Below the pieces are notes generated by a model. That model was not told the origin of the DNA. It was given only the letters and a program-made list of their open reading frames with translations, and ran no database searches. From Bidens hawaiensis (lineage: Eukaryota; Streptophyta; Magnoliopsida; Asterales; Asteraceae): 64,000 nucleotides of DNA. Position 1 is the first letter of the stretch. Each line of letters starts with the position of its first letter. The stretch is from assembly GCA_021521415.1 (NCBI GenBank), contig JAIQDT010001748.1:457692-521691 (forward strand), given 5' to 3'. The translations under genes and the position numbers were made by a program. Below, one piece after another: positions 1-10,669 of this stretch.

Positions 1-1503
1 AAGGCTAACGTAGTGGCTGACGCGTTAAGTCGCAAGGAAAGGACCCAGTTGCATGCGATCCGTATTCAGTCCAATCTTCCCTCCTTGGTTCTTGAAGCTC
101 AAAAGCAAGCGATTGCTGGTGGTGATCTCAAAAATATGCTATCTTGCGGTGCCGAACGGAAGTTTGAAACCAAGTATGATGGTATACTTTACTACTTAAA
201 TCGCATGTGGATTCCAAACTCTGAACCACTTCGAGAACTTATCCTGAACGAAGCGCACAAATCCAGATACTCTATTCACCCGGGCAGTGATAAAATGTAT
301 CAGAATCTCAAGTCTCACTTCTGGTGGCCGGGTATGAAGAAAGTCATAGCTTTGTACGTCGGTAGGTGCCTAACATGCTCGCGGATCAAGACTGAACATC
401 AGAGACCATCTGGCCTGTTACAAAAACCGATCATACCGCAGTGGAAGTGGGACGAAGTCGCTATGGACTTCATTACCAAACTCCCGCGGACACCCAGCGG
501 TTATGACACGATTTGGGTTATCGTGGATTACTTGACCAAGTCTGCCCACTTTCTCCCTGTCCGCGAGGACTACACTACGGAGAAGCTGGCGCGGATTTAC
601 ATTCGTGAGATCGTAACCCGTCACGGTGTGCCTAAGGGCATCACGTCTGACCGTGACCCCTCTTTTGCGTCAAGGTTCTGGAAGTCATTTCAGAAAGCCT
701 TTGGGACAAGTGTGAAACTTAGCTCTGCCTATCATCCTGAAACGGACGGACAGAGCGAAAGGACCATACAAACCCTGGAGGATATGCTCAGAGCCTGTAT
801 CCTTGAATTCGGTAGTAGCTGGGAGACTCACCTTCCTCTTGCAGAGTTCTCATACAATAACAGCTATCATGCTACCATCAAATGCGCACCATTCGAGGCA
901 CTCTATGGCAGGAAATGTCGTTCTCCACTGTGTTGGTCCGAGACCGGAGATTCTCAAATCCTCGGCCCGGAACTGATACAGGAAACCACTGACAGTATCG
1001 CCATCATCCAGCAAAGACTTAAGGACGCCCGCTGTCGACACAAGTATTACGCTGACAAACGCCGCAAACCTCTGGAGTTCCAAATAGGCGATCGCGTAAT
1101 GCTCAAAGTTTCCCCCTGGAAGGGCATTGTTCGCTTCGGGAAAAAGGGAAAGTTTGCTCCAAGGTACGTAGGACCTTTCAAGATCATCGAAAAGGTCGGA
1201 CCCGTAGCCTATCGCTTGGAATTGCCTCCAGAACTCAGCCGTGTTCACAACGTTTTTCATGTGTCGCAACTCAAAAAGTGCCTCGTTGACGAGACCGCTC
1301 AAATCCCGATCGACACGGTTCGCATCGACGACAAACTACACTTTGTTGAGGAACCTGTCGAGATCCTAGATCGAGAAGTCAAAAGGACTAAGCGAAGCCG
1401 GATACCCATAGTCAAGGTACGTTGGAACAACCATCGTGGACCCGAGTTCACATGGGAGCGAGAGGATAAGATGAAGGAGGAATACCCTCATCTGTTCGCA
1501 TAG
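1..1503 (+). CDS. Ty3/gypsy (Tekay-type chromovirus) Pol polyprotein, C-terminal part: integrase plus chromodomain
   Basis: The frame is open from base 1, so the RNase H and reverse transcriptase part lies upstream of the window. The first codons read [12 protein letters not shown], the usual RNase H to integrase junction of gypsy elements. An HHCC zinc-binding module follows (His codons 256 and 277, Cys codons 367 and 376). The integrase core shows all three catalytic acidic residues: Asp at 466 (AMDF), Asp at 649 (TSDRD) and Glu at 757 (GQSER), a DD36E spacing. After the GPF/Y-like stretch near 1166-1260, a chromodomain-like tail (VEILDREV, then VKVRW and PEFTWERE) ends at a TAG at 1501. 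The protein should insert cDNA into chromatin, with the chromodomain steering the target site. No stop or frameshift is visible, unlike every other coding region in the window, so this is probably the youngest copy here. A GTG at 13 is only the first start-like codon and not a real start. Confidence 0.93.
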   Translation, partial: KANVVADALSRKERTQLHAIRIQSNLPSLVLEAQKQAIAGGDLKNMLSCGAERKFETKYDGILYYLNRMWIPNSEPLRELILNEAHKSRYSIHPGSDKMYQNLKSHFWWPGMKKVIALYVGRCLTCSRIKTEHQRPSGLLQKPIIPQWKWDEVAMDFITKLPRTPSGYDTIWVIVDYLTKSAHFLPVREDYTTEKLARIYIREIVTRHGVPKGITSDRDPSFASRFWKSFQKAFGTSVKLSSAYHPETDGQSERTIQTLEDMLRACILEFGSSWETHLPLAEFSYNNSYHATIKCAPFEALYGRKCRSPLCWSETGDSQILGPELIQETTDSIAIIQQRLKDARCRHKYYADKRRKPLEFQIGDRVMLKVSPWKGIVRFGKKGKFAPRYVGPFKIIEKVGPVAYRLELPPELSRVHNVFHVSQLKKCLVDETAQIPIDTVRIDDKLHFVEEPVEILDREVKRTKRSRIPIVKVRWNNHRGPEFTWEREDKMKEEYPHLFA

Positions 1504-1950
1504 TCATCATCTTTGTAATTCTAGAAATCTTGGAGTCTATGTAATCGTAATCATGTAATCAGGGACCAATATCAATCAATGAAGTATCATGTTGTTCCTA
1601 TTTGCTTATAAATATTCTCTTATTTGCATAACACCAAGTTTGGCTACCCATGACTCGTGCTGGAAAACACAAGTTGTGCATACTTAATCATGTAAACATT
1701 GGGGTAAACTATGTATCATTGAGCCAAAATTTGTCATCATTCTAGCATTCATGAAGCATGGTTGTGTGTGTGTGTGTGGTGTCGTGTCGATTTTTCTAGC
1801 CGCACACAATGGAGTTTATACATTGATACAAGGTGAACTCGTAATTATAGTCCGGAATATAATTACATCAAGTTCACAGGTGTATACGTGTATAAACAAT
1901 ATGCTATTGTGTAACTATGAGTCGTGAACTCAAGCTTCGTGTAGGGAATT

Positions 1951-2027
1951 AATCAATGAATGTTGAAGGAGTGGTGGGTTAGCCGCTGGTACACCCTATA
2001 CATAAACCCCTTCGGCACAAGTTGATT
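1951..2027 (+). repeat. Hairpin A of a four-copy family with invariant loop and variable stem
   Basis: An outer stem AATCAA (1951-1956) pairs with TTGATT (2022-2027). A 4x4 internal loop follows, then TGTTGAAGG (1961-1969) pairs with CCTTCGGCA (2009-2017), using two G-T wobbles. The loop core starts AGTGGTGGGTTAGCCGCTGG and continues to the 3' arm. The pairing was read by hand. Confidence 0.8.
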
Positions 2028-2111
2028 ATGTCTGAAGCGAGACTTGGAATTAGGGACTCATAGTTAGCGTGGCAGCTGTGAGGCGTTAAATTCAAGAGTT
2101 ATTGAGGGAAT

Positions 2112-2190
2112 TATTCATTGGAGATTGAAGGAGTGGTGGGTTAGCCGCTGGTACACCCTATATATAAACCCCTTCAATCCGAAATGAATA
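2112..2190 (+). repeat. Hairpin B, same loop core with a different stem
   Basis: TATTCATT (2112-2119) pairs perfectly with AATGAATA (2183-2190). A 3x3 internal loop follows, then GATTGAAGG (2123-2131) pairs perfectly with CCTTCAATC (2171-2179). The loop core of about 39 bases matches hairpin A except for one base. Confidence 0.82.
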
Positions 2191-2279
2191 TGTCTGATGT
2201 AAAGCTTGAAGGTGATGCCTTGTAGTGGAAAATAGTGTGTCGTCCTGTGTGTCATTGAACTAATAGGAGTCGAAAGAAA

Positions 2280-2358
2280 CACCCAAGTGGAGTTGAGGGA
2301 GTGGTGGGTTAGCCGCTGGTACACCCTATATATAAACCCCTTCAACTTGATTTGGGTG
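2280..2358 (+). repeat. Hairpin C, same loop core with a third stem
   Basis: CACCCAA (2280-2286) pairs perfectly with TTGGGTG (2352-2358). A 4x4 internal loop follows, then AGTTGAGGG (2291-2299) pairs with CCTTCAACT (2339-2347) with one wobble. The loop core is identical to that of hairpin B. Confidence 0.82.
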
Positions 2359-2826
2359 GTATCCAAGACGAAAATTAGGGGTAGTGGCGCATAGTGGTCA
2401 TCATGGGATCATTTGATCTAAAACATCATTGCATCAACTATACTAAGTTCTAAATTTTGGGACGAAATTCCTCTAAATTGGGGAGGATGTAACGCCCTGA
2501 AATTCGATTGGTAAACTAGGATCGTGAAATCATCGGAAACTATAGACTTTGGGATTCTGGACGATAAGTTCGGAACCCATATCATTGGAAAAATCTGCTT
2601 TTATCATTTAAAATGTTTATTTTATAAAACGACATTTACGCCTGAAAAATATTAATTTTTATGCTCTCGAAAAATTAAATGTTCTTATTTAAAAAGATTT
2701 CAAATAATTATTCGGAAAATGGTTTTATAAAAGTTTTGCTGAAAAAGTTTTAGGTTGTTTAAAAACTTATGAACTCGACTAGTCTTGACCCGTCGGTAGC
2801 CTAAACCCGAACCCGAGTCACCCGAG

Positions 2827-2834
2827 TATTTAAG
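2827..2834 (+). promoter_or_regulatory. Possible TATA-like element of the chromovirus LTR
   Basis: TATTTAAG lies about 340 bases into the LTR. It is followed by a pyrimidine-rich stretch (2855-2895) that would suit transcription start. The match to a TATA box is imperfect and the call rests on position only. Confidence 0.3.
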
Positions 2835-3256
2835 CGGAAAATCAAGTATTCTTACACCATCTCTTTCATTTCCACCAACACTTCCCACCCAAACACTCTC
2901 ATTCTAGAGAGAGAAACTAGAGAGAGAAAGTCTTCAAACTTCAAATCCGAGTCCACAAATCTGTTTGTTGTTATTCTTGGTAAGATCTTCTTGAAAATCA
3001 TCCATTTTCATAACCATTTTCGGCCTCAAATCGAGCAAAAACACCCATTTTCGTTTCTAGAGTTTTCGGGTCAAAAACCGTCTTGTTTTGGTGTCAAAAT
3101 GCAGGCTTTTGTGTTTAAAATCACTAGGAATCGATAGCCCTTTCAATCCCGAGCATTTCCATGTCAAAAACTTCGATTTTGGGTCAAAAATCTGGAAAAT
3201 CTGAAAAACCCGTAGGTTTCTCCGTCGCCCAGCTTGAAGGAGTCGAATCAGACTCA

Positions 3257-3510
3257 TTCGATCGAACCAGTCGATCGAATCAGTCCAGTCGATCGAATAG
3301 GAAAGCAACCGAATGGTCTCCAACTCATTCGACCGAATGAGTTTCGTATTCGATCGAACGAGTGTCTATTCGATCGAACAAGTTCCATGTTCGACCGAAC
3401 GAGTTTTTCCAACTGGTTCGACCAAATGTGTTTCTAGTTCGATCGAGTGTGCCTCAGATTCGACCGAATGTGTGTCTATTCGATCGAACGTGTTCCTATT
3501 CGATCGAATC
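3257..3510 (+). repeat. Array of about 12 degenerate TTCGATCGAA palindromes
   Basis: The 10-base palindrome TTCGATCGAA, or close variants such as TTCGACCGAA, recurs roughly every 20-25 bases. Some copies have longer pairing arms, for example ACTCATTCG facing CGAATGAGT around 3323-3345. Open frames across this region are by-products of the repeat. Confidence 0.8.
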
Positions 3511-4012
3511 AAGCCAGAACCAAGCTGTTTTCGTCTTTAAAACCCAGTTTTTGCTCGAGGCCGCGTAAGCTCGTTTTCTTAGACTTATAGCACGTTGTTA
3601 ACCTTATATATATGTTCAACTCTAGGCTAAGGAGATCTATTGTAGCACCATCCTAACCCGAGATCAAGGTGAGTTCATAGCCCCTATTTAAGCTTTTCAA
3701 AACTATGGGGTGGAAACATGGTAACTTTACACGTTTGGATAAAATCATTTATGCAAACACTCTTTAAACTATAAACTTTTGGATTTCTACACACGTGCGG
3801 AAATCCACAAGCTTTTTAAGAATCTATAAACTTTGGAAATCTATGAACATGGGGAAAACCCATCAACTTATGGAGATCTAAGAACATTGGAAATCAATGA
3901 GTATGGGAAATTCTATGAACATTGACATCATGGGAATGGGAATCATATTCATATCATCATAGTCATTGTGTCAGCATGGAAATCTAGAGATCAAAGCATC
4001 ATGAGTTGAATT

Positions 4013-4222
4013 GGACGCGAGAGTCTATTCTACTCTCGGTAGAACTCGCGACCATGAGTGGCATTCTATTCTCGGTGGCACTCGTAACTCTTGGGATTTC
4101 ATACTAGTCTCGGTGAAATCCATAACTCTTGAGGACCTATACTAGTCTCGGTAGGGACCAAGGGAACCCAGGATTCTTTGGGGAGTCTATCCTACTCTCG
4201 GTAGAACCTAGCTGAGTCCTGG
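4013..4222 (+). repeat. Cluster of five hairpins sharing a CTCGGT loop motif
   Basis: TCTCGGT recurs at 4034, 4070, 4108, 4146 and 4196. Flanking arms pair but differ between copies: GGACGCGAG with CTCGCGACC (one mismatch), ATGAGTG with CACTCGT, GGATTTC with GAAATCC, a weaker GGACCT pair, and CCAGGATTC with GAGTCCTGG (one wobble). Confidence 0.7.
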
Positions 4223-4615
4223 ATGACAAGAACGAGGTAGTCTTGGTTTAAGTCTTGCGTGGGATCAATCAAGTCTTGTGTGATCATTGAGTTTCATCAT
4301 CATTCATCATCATCATCATTTATTCACCATCATCTTGGATACTAGTAAACAGTGGGATCTTGGTGTTGGTTTATCTAGTAAACTTAGCATGCTCAAATCT
4401 ATATGTCCTTATTTATGCTTAACTGCTATGTGCTACATGTACCGTTGGGAGACCACAAATCTTTGAGTAATCTTATCACAAACGACTCTAATGGGAGAAT
4501 AATAAGCCCGCTGAGAGTCCAGGAGAACATTTCATGTTTTACTTACTACAAAAACCTCTTTGGGAAAACCAAGAGACCTTTTCTTACAAACCATCTTAAA
4601 ACCGGGTATTATATC

Positions 4616-4704
4616 CAAACATAGTAGTATAAGTTGTAGGAGTGGTGGGTTAGCCGCAGGTACACCCTATATATAAACCCCTACAACCTATACTAGTATG
4701 TTTG
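4616..4704 (+). repeat. Hairpin D, loop core of the UTR hairpins with a 25-base stem
   Basis: The 25 bases at 4616-4640 pair with 4680-4704 with two mismatches. The stem sequence is unrelated to hairpins A, B and C, while the loop core differs from B by one base. This copy lies within the LTR and inside the putative intron. Confidence 0.85.
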
Positions 4705-5024
4705 TGTATAAACTCTTTTTCTTTAAACCTATGAATTCACTCATCTACTTTATGTAGTTGACAGTTTGTTACATGTTTTCAGGAAATAATGCAGCAAGAA
4801 ATCCCTAGCAAGTTTAGAGGCCTTAGAGAGATGAAGGCTAGTCTAGGAGTTGTTTGGAAACTTGATATTTTGTATTAAAACAATTTGTTTCATGTTACCT
4901 GGATGGTGTAATATTTGACATTTTGGTTATGTTTATGCATTTAGACTTTTATACTATTGTGCTCAACAATCACGACTTAGTCGCCGCGCCTCGATTATTC
5001 CGCCATCACGATCGGGGTGTGACA

Positions 5025-6275
5025 CCGGATTTTTGTAGATCTGGACGGAAAAGAACAACACAGAGCAGCTGACTTCACTCTCCAATGGAACAATGCTTTG
5101 CTTACGTCATTGTTCTTCTTCAGATCTTCAAACAGCAATAATCAATCAGCAAAAAATCTTCCAAATCAGCAATCAACAAGCTCTGATACCACTTGTCGGT
5201 CCCGAATATTCACTCCATAAACAATAACAATGTCATAACCCACACATATTGTGTCGACAAGAAGGTTAATGACGGACTGCTAAATAAGGAAAGATTCTTG
5301 TTTGTTAATGGCGGAATCAGAAACAAACAAGTTTTGTTGCTAATAGGTTAATAATGGTAACAGACACGAACATTAACTCAAAAGATTTCCATTTATATAA
5401 AGCAATTCACACAAATGATAATCTATTAGGGTTTCTTGTCGGAATGTATAATCAATGAAAACCTGGGAAAGTCGTCACACTCAGAAGGAATATTCGATCT
5501 TATCTGAAAAGTGTAAAGGCTAATCCGTATTCCGTCTTGTCCCCATCTGGAGGCGTGCCCTAAATTATTCCTTTTATAGGTCTGCCACCTCCTGACAACT
5601 GTCATTCATTCTAGAAATCCTAATGATTAAAGCATATTCAAATTACATATTCAAAACTATACTAAGTGTACAAGTCTTCCGGTTAGGCCTTGTAGCAGTA
5701 AACTTTTCCGAGTAGACTTTGTGCTCTGCCTTCCTTTAGACTAGGTAACCTTGAAGTGTGCTCGAGTACAGTTCTCCAGGTAGACTTCACTTAAAGAGTA
5801 TTTCACCAAGGAAACTACTCACCGGGTAGACTTCAATCTTCTTGACTTTATCAGACTTTACCCGACAAAATCCTACTACCATAATGTTCTTCAAGAATCC
5901 CTTCAACTCATTTGTTAGATAACTTATTAAGCAACCATAGTGTGCTCGATACACTGTAGCTTGCTCTGAGTTGAACCTTGCTTGGAAAGTAAGTATGATA
6001 AACTTTCAACAAGCTTGCCCGGATTCCACATTATTAATCAAACCTTTCTCGGTAAGAACAACTTTGCTAGATGTAGTGAACCCTACTCGGGTTATTACAA
6101 AAGAAGACTTCAAGAAGGTAACCCTGCCTGATAGACAAAATATCATGCCCGACTAAGTAAAACCCTGCTCGGATGTCTCAGGTGTGCCTGGTTCCCTACT
6201 TAGCGAATTCTGAGGAGGTTGAGAAGATTCCAATATTCCATATGATCATTTTTAGGTCAAATCTTTGGCTCAACA
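5025..6275 (-). mobile_element. Truncated Sirevirus-like copia element: leader, primer binding site and 5' LTR
   Basis: On the minus strand the LTR begins TGTTGAGCC (6275) and ends CGACA (5194), about 1.08 kb. It is a diverged relative of the LTRs at 31914-33125 and 48767-49976. Two bases further, TGGTATCAGAGC on the minus strand (5180-5191) matches the initiator-tRNA-Met primer binding site. The leader continues to 5025, where the chromovirus LTR has cut it, and the rest must lie to the left of the chromovirus. The right flank is not a polypurine tract, which agrees with a 5' LTR. Confidence 0.82.
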
Positions 6276-6578
6276 AGAGATATACATTCAATTATACTCG
6301 TATCAAAGTTTACTCGACAATATTTCAAAAGTGCAAAGTGTGCTTGAGAAGCATAAAGTGTACTCGGGAAGTAAAGTTTGCATGAAATCTTCTGAAATAT
6401 GCAAGTATGTTCGGAGAGCACCTGAAATATTATTTTAATATACAATGTGCTCTAAGCATGAAGTTTGCTCAATAAACAAAGTTTACCCGAAAAGACTTGC
6501 AAATTCAGATAAAATATTCAGACATATTTAACACATGTAAACCAATATTTTAACATGTATCGTTGACAAATTTACCAT
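6276..6578. other. Old flank rich in TTTACYCGAA-type short motifs
   Basis: No gene is visible. Repeated AAAGTKTRCYCGRA words match the spacer of the complete Sirevirus at 38260-39560. This looks like a remnant of another Sirevirus spacer. It continues after the copia insertion at 17282. Confidence 0.5.
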
Positions 6579-6972
6579 TGTTAGAGCAATTTAGTCTAAT
6601 GCTAGATCTATTGGGCTTATAATGCAAATTGTATGTTTGTTAAGGGCTAAAATGTAAAGTGAAACATATAAGTGATGTAGCGTATAAGGTTATACACACG
6701 TATAAGCTTATACAGTCACAATAACTTATGCGTTGTCACTGCTGACTGTATATAGGGCTTTCATGTTTAGATTTCATAACATTTGACAAATTATTCAGTG
6801 GTGTACTTTCATTGTGATATCAATATACTGAATGTTATGAGTGATTGTGTTGTGACTTCTTTATGATATATTTCCTCTATATCGTATCGTATAGTAAATA
6901 TAATTGAATCGGTCCTAATCATTACGAGTTAACGTACATGATGTTTAACATGAATAGGATCATGTTCCTACA
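6579..6972 (+). mobile_element. 5' LTR of the copia element
   Basis: The LTR starts TGTTAGAGC and ends TTCCTACA. It aligns throughout with 16893-17281. It contains CGTATAAG and CTTATAC words near 6680-6712 that recur elsewhere in the element. Confidence 0.85.
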
Positions 6973-6974
6973 AG

Positions 6975-6986
6975 TGGTATTAGAGC
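6975..6986 (+). other. Primer binding site (initiator tRNA-Met)
   Basis: TGGTATTAGAGC follows the LTR by two bases. It differs by one base from the TGGTATCAGAGC consensus of plant copia elements. Confidence 0.8.
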
Positions 6987-7500
6987 GTAAGGCTTGTATT
7001 TACTACTGATTACAGCACATTCAAGGTCAATTGATTAAGTTTTGAAGCTTTAAAGATCAATGAGATAAGCCGAACACATATTCATCAATTACTCATTGAA
7101 TTATGAAAAATTTTACAATTCGTTTGGTCATTATGATCATGATTACATAATAGTTGTTTCAGCAAGAGTGAATTATGCTAATTTTGGCACAAAATCAGAT
7201 TCTGGATTAAAAAATGGTCAACAGTTCGTCCGACATATACGTGTTATGGTAAACGTATAAGTTGTTACATGCGCGTATTAGGCATATAAGAGGATTACAC
7301 GGACGGATAAGTATTATACGCTAAATTTGTGTGTCATACGTTGAAACAAAGATATATGTTGTTCAAGGTTATCCGTTCTGAATTGGATATCAGGACGCAT
7401 AAGGTTACACGTTTTAGAAGGTTACACATTAGTTCAAGGTTTATACATTTGTTGAAGAGTTTGACGGGTGAAAGAAAGTTATACGTTGGTTGTTTTGAAA

Positions 7501-10356
7501 ATGGAAGACTTAAACGCGTTTGTTACTCATGCTTCACCAATTATTCATAACATAAACTTGGAAAATGAAATGGGGACATCAACCAAGCCCCGAAGATACT
7601 TAGGATGGAAGATTATCCTAATTAGGCCGGCAAATTTGAAACGTTTGTACAGGCTGTGAGCTATGAAACTTGGGAAGCCATTGAAATTGAATACATCATT
7701 CAGAGAAATGAAATTGGCTCAAGTCATAGATTATCTCAAACACCTGAGGCTGACAAACCTAGTTTCATGCGTGAGAAAAAGATGATGAACTTATTTCAGC
7801 AATCTATCAAATCTGTGATATTTCAGCTCCTACAACATAATGGATCTTGTTATTCAATATGGGAGGCTCTTATGAAAAAAGAGTGTGGTAATGCTGACAT
7901 GAGAAAGTCAAAGATGAATTTGATTAAAAAAGGGTTTGATATTTTCATCATGGTCAAAGGTGAAACGATGCCTCAAATGATTGATATATATTGTCACCTT
8001 GTGAACGATATGAAGAGATTAGGGCTTAACAATCAAATCCAATCAATTATGCGAGACTAACTTTGGCTTGATTTAGTGAGAAACAAGAGGAACACGAACT
8101 TGAGTTGAGAAAGAAACAAAAAAATGAAGAATTCATTTATTGTTCAAGATATTGGGTTGTATTTCAACTCTTCACAATCTGTGATTCCCCCAAGTCAAAA
8201 GATCCAAACTTCTTATGCTACCAATAGTGGTTTTGGAGGAAATTCTCAATCAAGTCAACTAGATAACATACCTCATTTTACAAGTTCTTATGTTGGAACC
8301 GGTTCAACAACATCTTTTGTTCCTGATCAATCACCAAAACCTACTAATCCAACATCTGATGTTATTCAATACAATATTGTTGTATTGTGGAGAATGTTCA
8401 AGAACACATGGCATTTCTAGGTTCTGTTTTGGAGTCATACGAATGTCTTATTGCTGGCCGGATTGGAAATTACAATATGACAAAAGAAGATAATGACCAG
8501 ATTGACCCCGAAGAGATGGAAATGCTTGACATCCGTTGGTGTATGGCTAGTGTGGTGAGTATAGCTCAAAGGTTTAGGGAAATCACTGGAAAGAATTTTC
8601 TGGATGGAACTATATCTAAATCGGGTTTTGATAAGTCGAACGTTATATGCTTTTGATGCAAAGAAAAGGGATATTTCAAGAGAGAATGTACCAATCCTGA
8701 AGTAGGAGATTCAAGTCCAAATCCTTTTGGTTGTGACTACAACCGACGAGCAATTTATCATCAAAGTTCACCAACACAAATTAAGTCACCAAAGAAGAAT
8801 GAATCTTCATCTTCAAAGGCTTGTCATGCTCAACTTGATTAGGGATTTAACTAGAATTCAATGGTCCATAAAGCTAATGTGGCAGAAGTTTTTGGTGAAT
8901 GTTCACAAGCTAAAGAGTCTAAGAACAAGAATGATGTAGAAATTGATGATGTAAAAGGAATAAGTGATGCTGATGAAGGGATTTCAACTGTTGATGAGGA
9001 TTCTCCTAAAAGTTTTGAATCGATTCCTGATGTGTTTGAAAGTTTTGCAGGTTGGTTCAATGGTGAAGAAGTTCCATATGGAAAGATTGACTTTGGAACT
9101 GATGATGAGGAGGAGGCTAGTGAAACTGATGGAGTTTAGGAAACATCAAAGTGAAACTAGCGGAGATTTTGATAAAGAAGGAATTCATGATGCACCAATT
9201 CTACAAGCAAACATGGATGGTCAGCTAAAATTTCCCTTAAAGAAATTCAACGCATTTGTAAATCACATGAAGAAAAAGAATTTGTTATTAATTCATTGAT
9301 AACAGATTTTAATTTGCTAAAAGATGATTATAACAAAACATTTCTTGATTATCAAAATGTAAAAGAGGCTTATGGAAAGCTTCAATTGTGTGAGAAAAAC
9401 TTGTGGAATAAAATTTTGCAAGATGAAAAACGATTTCTATGCTCACTCACCCGATTGAAGATAATCAAATTGCCATTAATAGACATGTGGATGAGAGAGC
9501 GGAATTGAAAAGAGAATTGGAGTTGATTAAAATTGAAGTTGAAAAAGTTGAAACCAAACTAAAAAGTTATTCCGCGTCTAAATATGTTTTGGATCCTATT
9601 GTTCCAAAAGAGATTCCAAAATATTATGGTGTTCCGTCGCCAATTTGGAGTTATTATGTTTCAAAAGAACCCAAAGGATTTCTCAAGGTGTTGAACGTGG
9701 TGTCTGATTTACCACAACATGATAATTCATGTGATGAACATGTTGTTCAATCTGTTCATAGTTCTGAGTGTGATAGTGAGATAGTTAAACAAGCATGTGA
9801 ATTTGTGTTGGATTAACCTGAAATATCATCTAAAGAAAGTATTAAATTGGTAATCAATCTGAGAAAACAAAACCCAAAGAAAATGGTAAAACTGATAAAA
9901 ATAATTATCAAAACTCAAGATTTGCTAAACCAGTTTTTATTATAAAGATAGGGTATTGGGTTCAAAGAGGATAATCAAAAGTCGGTAAAAACACAAGATG
10001 GTTTTCAAAAGATTGTTTTTGTTAAAGGTGAGATTATGAGAAAGAAAAGGAGGCTATCTTTACAAGGCAATCAAATGACGAGTTTTATAAACTCAAAGCT
10101 GAAAAAGAGAAACAAGAGAATCATATACATTCTGTTAACAAATTTGTTGATAGCAGGAAGTGTTTTCGTTGTAATGAAGAAGGACATTTGTTCTATTCGT
10201 GTCCTAAAAGATTTTGTGAGTAAACCTACACCTCCACCAATCAAGATTTTAAAGAGAGGTGTAGACAAAGAATATGTCAAAAAGATTTTTGAAGTGGGTG
10301 AATCTTCGAATGCCAAGAAAAATATAAAAATAAAGGTTTTATTGGTCAGAATTGGG
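7501..10356 (+). pseudogene. copia Gag, broken, with two CCHC zinc knuckles
   Basis: The frame opens at ATG 7501 and can be followed through several frame changes. A helical Gag core (7656-8060, with WEAL and MKRLGL-like motifs) resembles the UBN2-type Gag of copia elements. The first knuckle at 8648-8689 reads C-x2-C-x4-Y-x4-C, with a TGA inside it and His changed to Tyr. An acidic region (8861-9139) and a coiled-coil-like region (9439-9816) follow. A second intact CCHC knuckle lies at 10161-10202 (CFRCNEEGHLFYSC). It would bind and package the element RNA. Two knuckles far apart also occur in the Gag of the Sirevirus at 45149-47413, so this is shared family architecture. It is not expressible as one protein. 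Confidence 0.75.
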
Positions 10357-10669
10357 TGATAAAGGTTAAAATTAATGAATATAAACCTAACTAATGAACA
10401 AATTTTTAATCCAACTGATAACCAAGCTACTGATTCGTTGACTAGTCAAGTTGATGAACTGTTTATTGAGTCTTTAAATGAAGTTGTTAATCAAGGTGAT
10501 GAACAAGTTGTTGTTTTATCAAGTTCACGTCCGTCTGATGAATCATTGTCTGATTATGAATATGATGATTTGGATGAAGTATTATATGAAAAAAAAAAGA
10601 AACAACCCAAGACCAAGAAGGCTTGGGTTTCCTTGTTTCACTAAGTGCTTATTTTTGTAGGGGATTTCA

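Larger units (their letters stand above)
1504..2487 (+). other. 3' untranslated region of the chromovirus, ending in the polypurine tract
   Basis: This noncoding stretch lies between the pol stop codon and the 3' LTR. It holds a short GT repeat near 1762, and from about 1940 three diverged units spaced about 165 bases apart, each centred on a hairpin (listed separately). The purine-rich GGGGAGGA at 2480-2487 abuts the LTR and is the expected plus-strand primer site. Confidence 0.8.
3669..4782 (+). other. Putative intron lying inside the LTR
   Basis: AAG|GTGAGTTCAT at 3666-3678 is close to a perfect plant 5' splice site. ATGTTTTCAG|GA ending at 4782 is a good 3' splice site, preceded by a T-rich stretch. 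The same pair of signals in the same order occurs in the solo LTR on the minus strand (donor 19186, acceptor 18615). A degraded version lies near 53933-54440. The interval holds both the CTCGGT hairpin cluster and hairpin D. No transcript evidence is available here. Confidence 0.45.
2488..5024 (+). mobile_element. 3' LTR of the chromovirus (about 2.54 kb)
   Basis: The LTR starts TGTAACGCCC directly after the polypurine tract and ends GGGGTGTGACA, so the termini form the short TGT...ACA inverted repeat. The following bases (5025 on) belong to an unrelated copia leader, which fixes the right border. The 5' partner LTR and the matching target duplication (expected CCGGA) lie outside the window. 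The length is large, as in Tekay/Del-type elements. Inside are a palindrome array (3257-3510), a cluster of CTCGGT hairpins (4013-4222), a fourth copy of the UTR hairpin (4616-4704) and intron-like splice signals (3669 and 4782). Confidence 0.85.

Noticed and set aside
1970..2008. tRNA or tRNA-like promoter in the hairpin core
   Set aside because: The core has a loose A-box look (GTGGGTTAGCCGCTGG) but no B box, no cloverleaf and no acceptor stem.
1951..2358. CRISPR-like array, because a conserved repeat recurs at about 165-base spacing
   Set aside because: There are only three local copies, the intervals are homologous to each other, no cas-like gene is present and the context is a plant retrotransposon.
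3234..3568. Overlapping open frames of 67-75 codons in three frames
   Set aside because: They are produced by the TTCGATCGAA array, which lacks stop codons in all frames.
1951..4704. Four insertions of a foldback transposon or MITE
   Set aside because: A foldback element would carry the same terminal inverted repeats in each copy. Here the arms differ completely and only the centre is shared.
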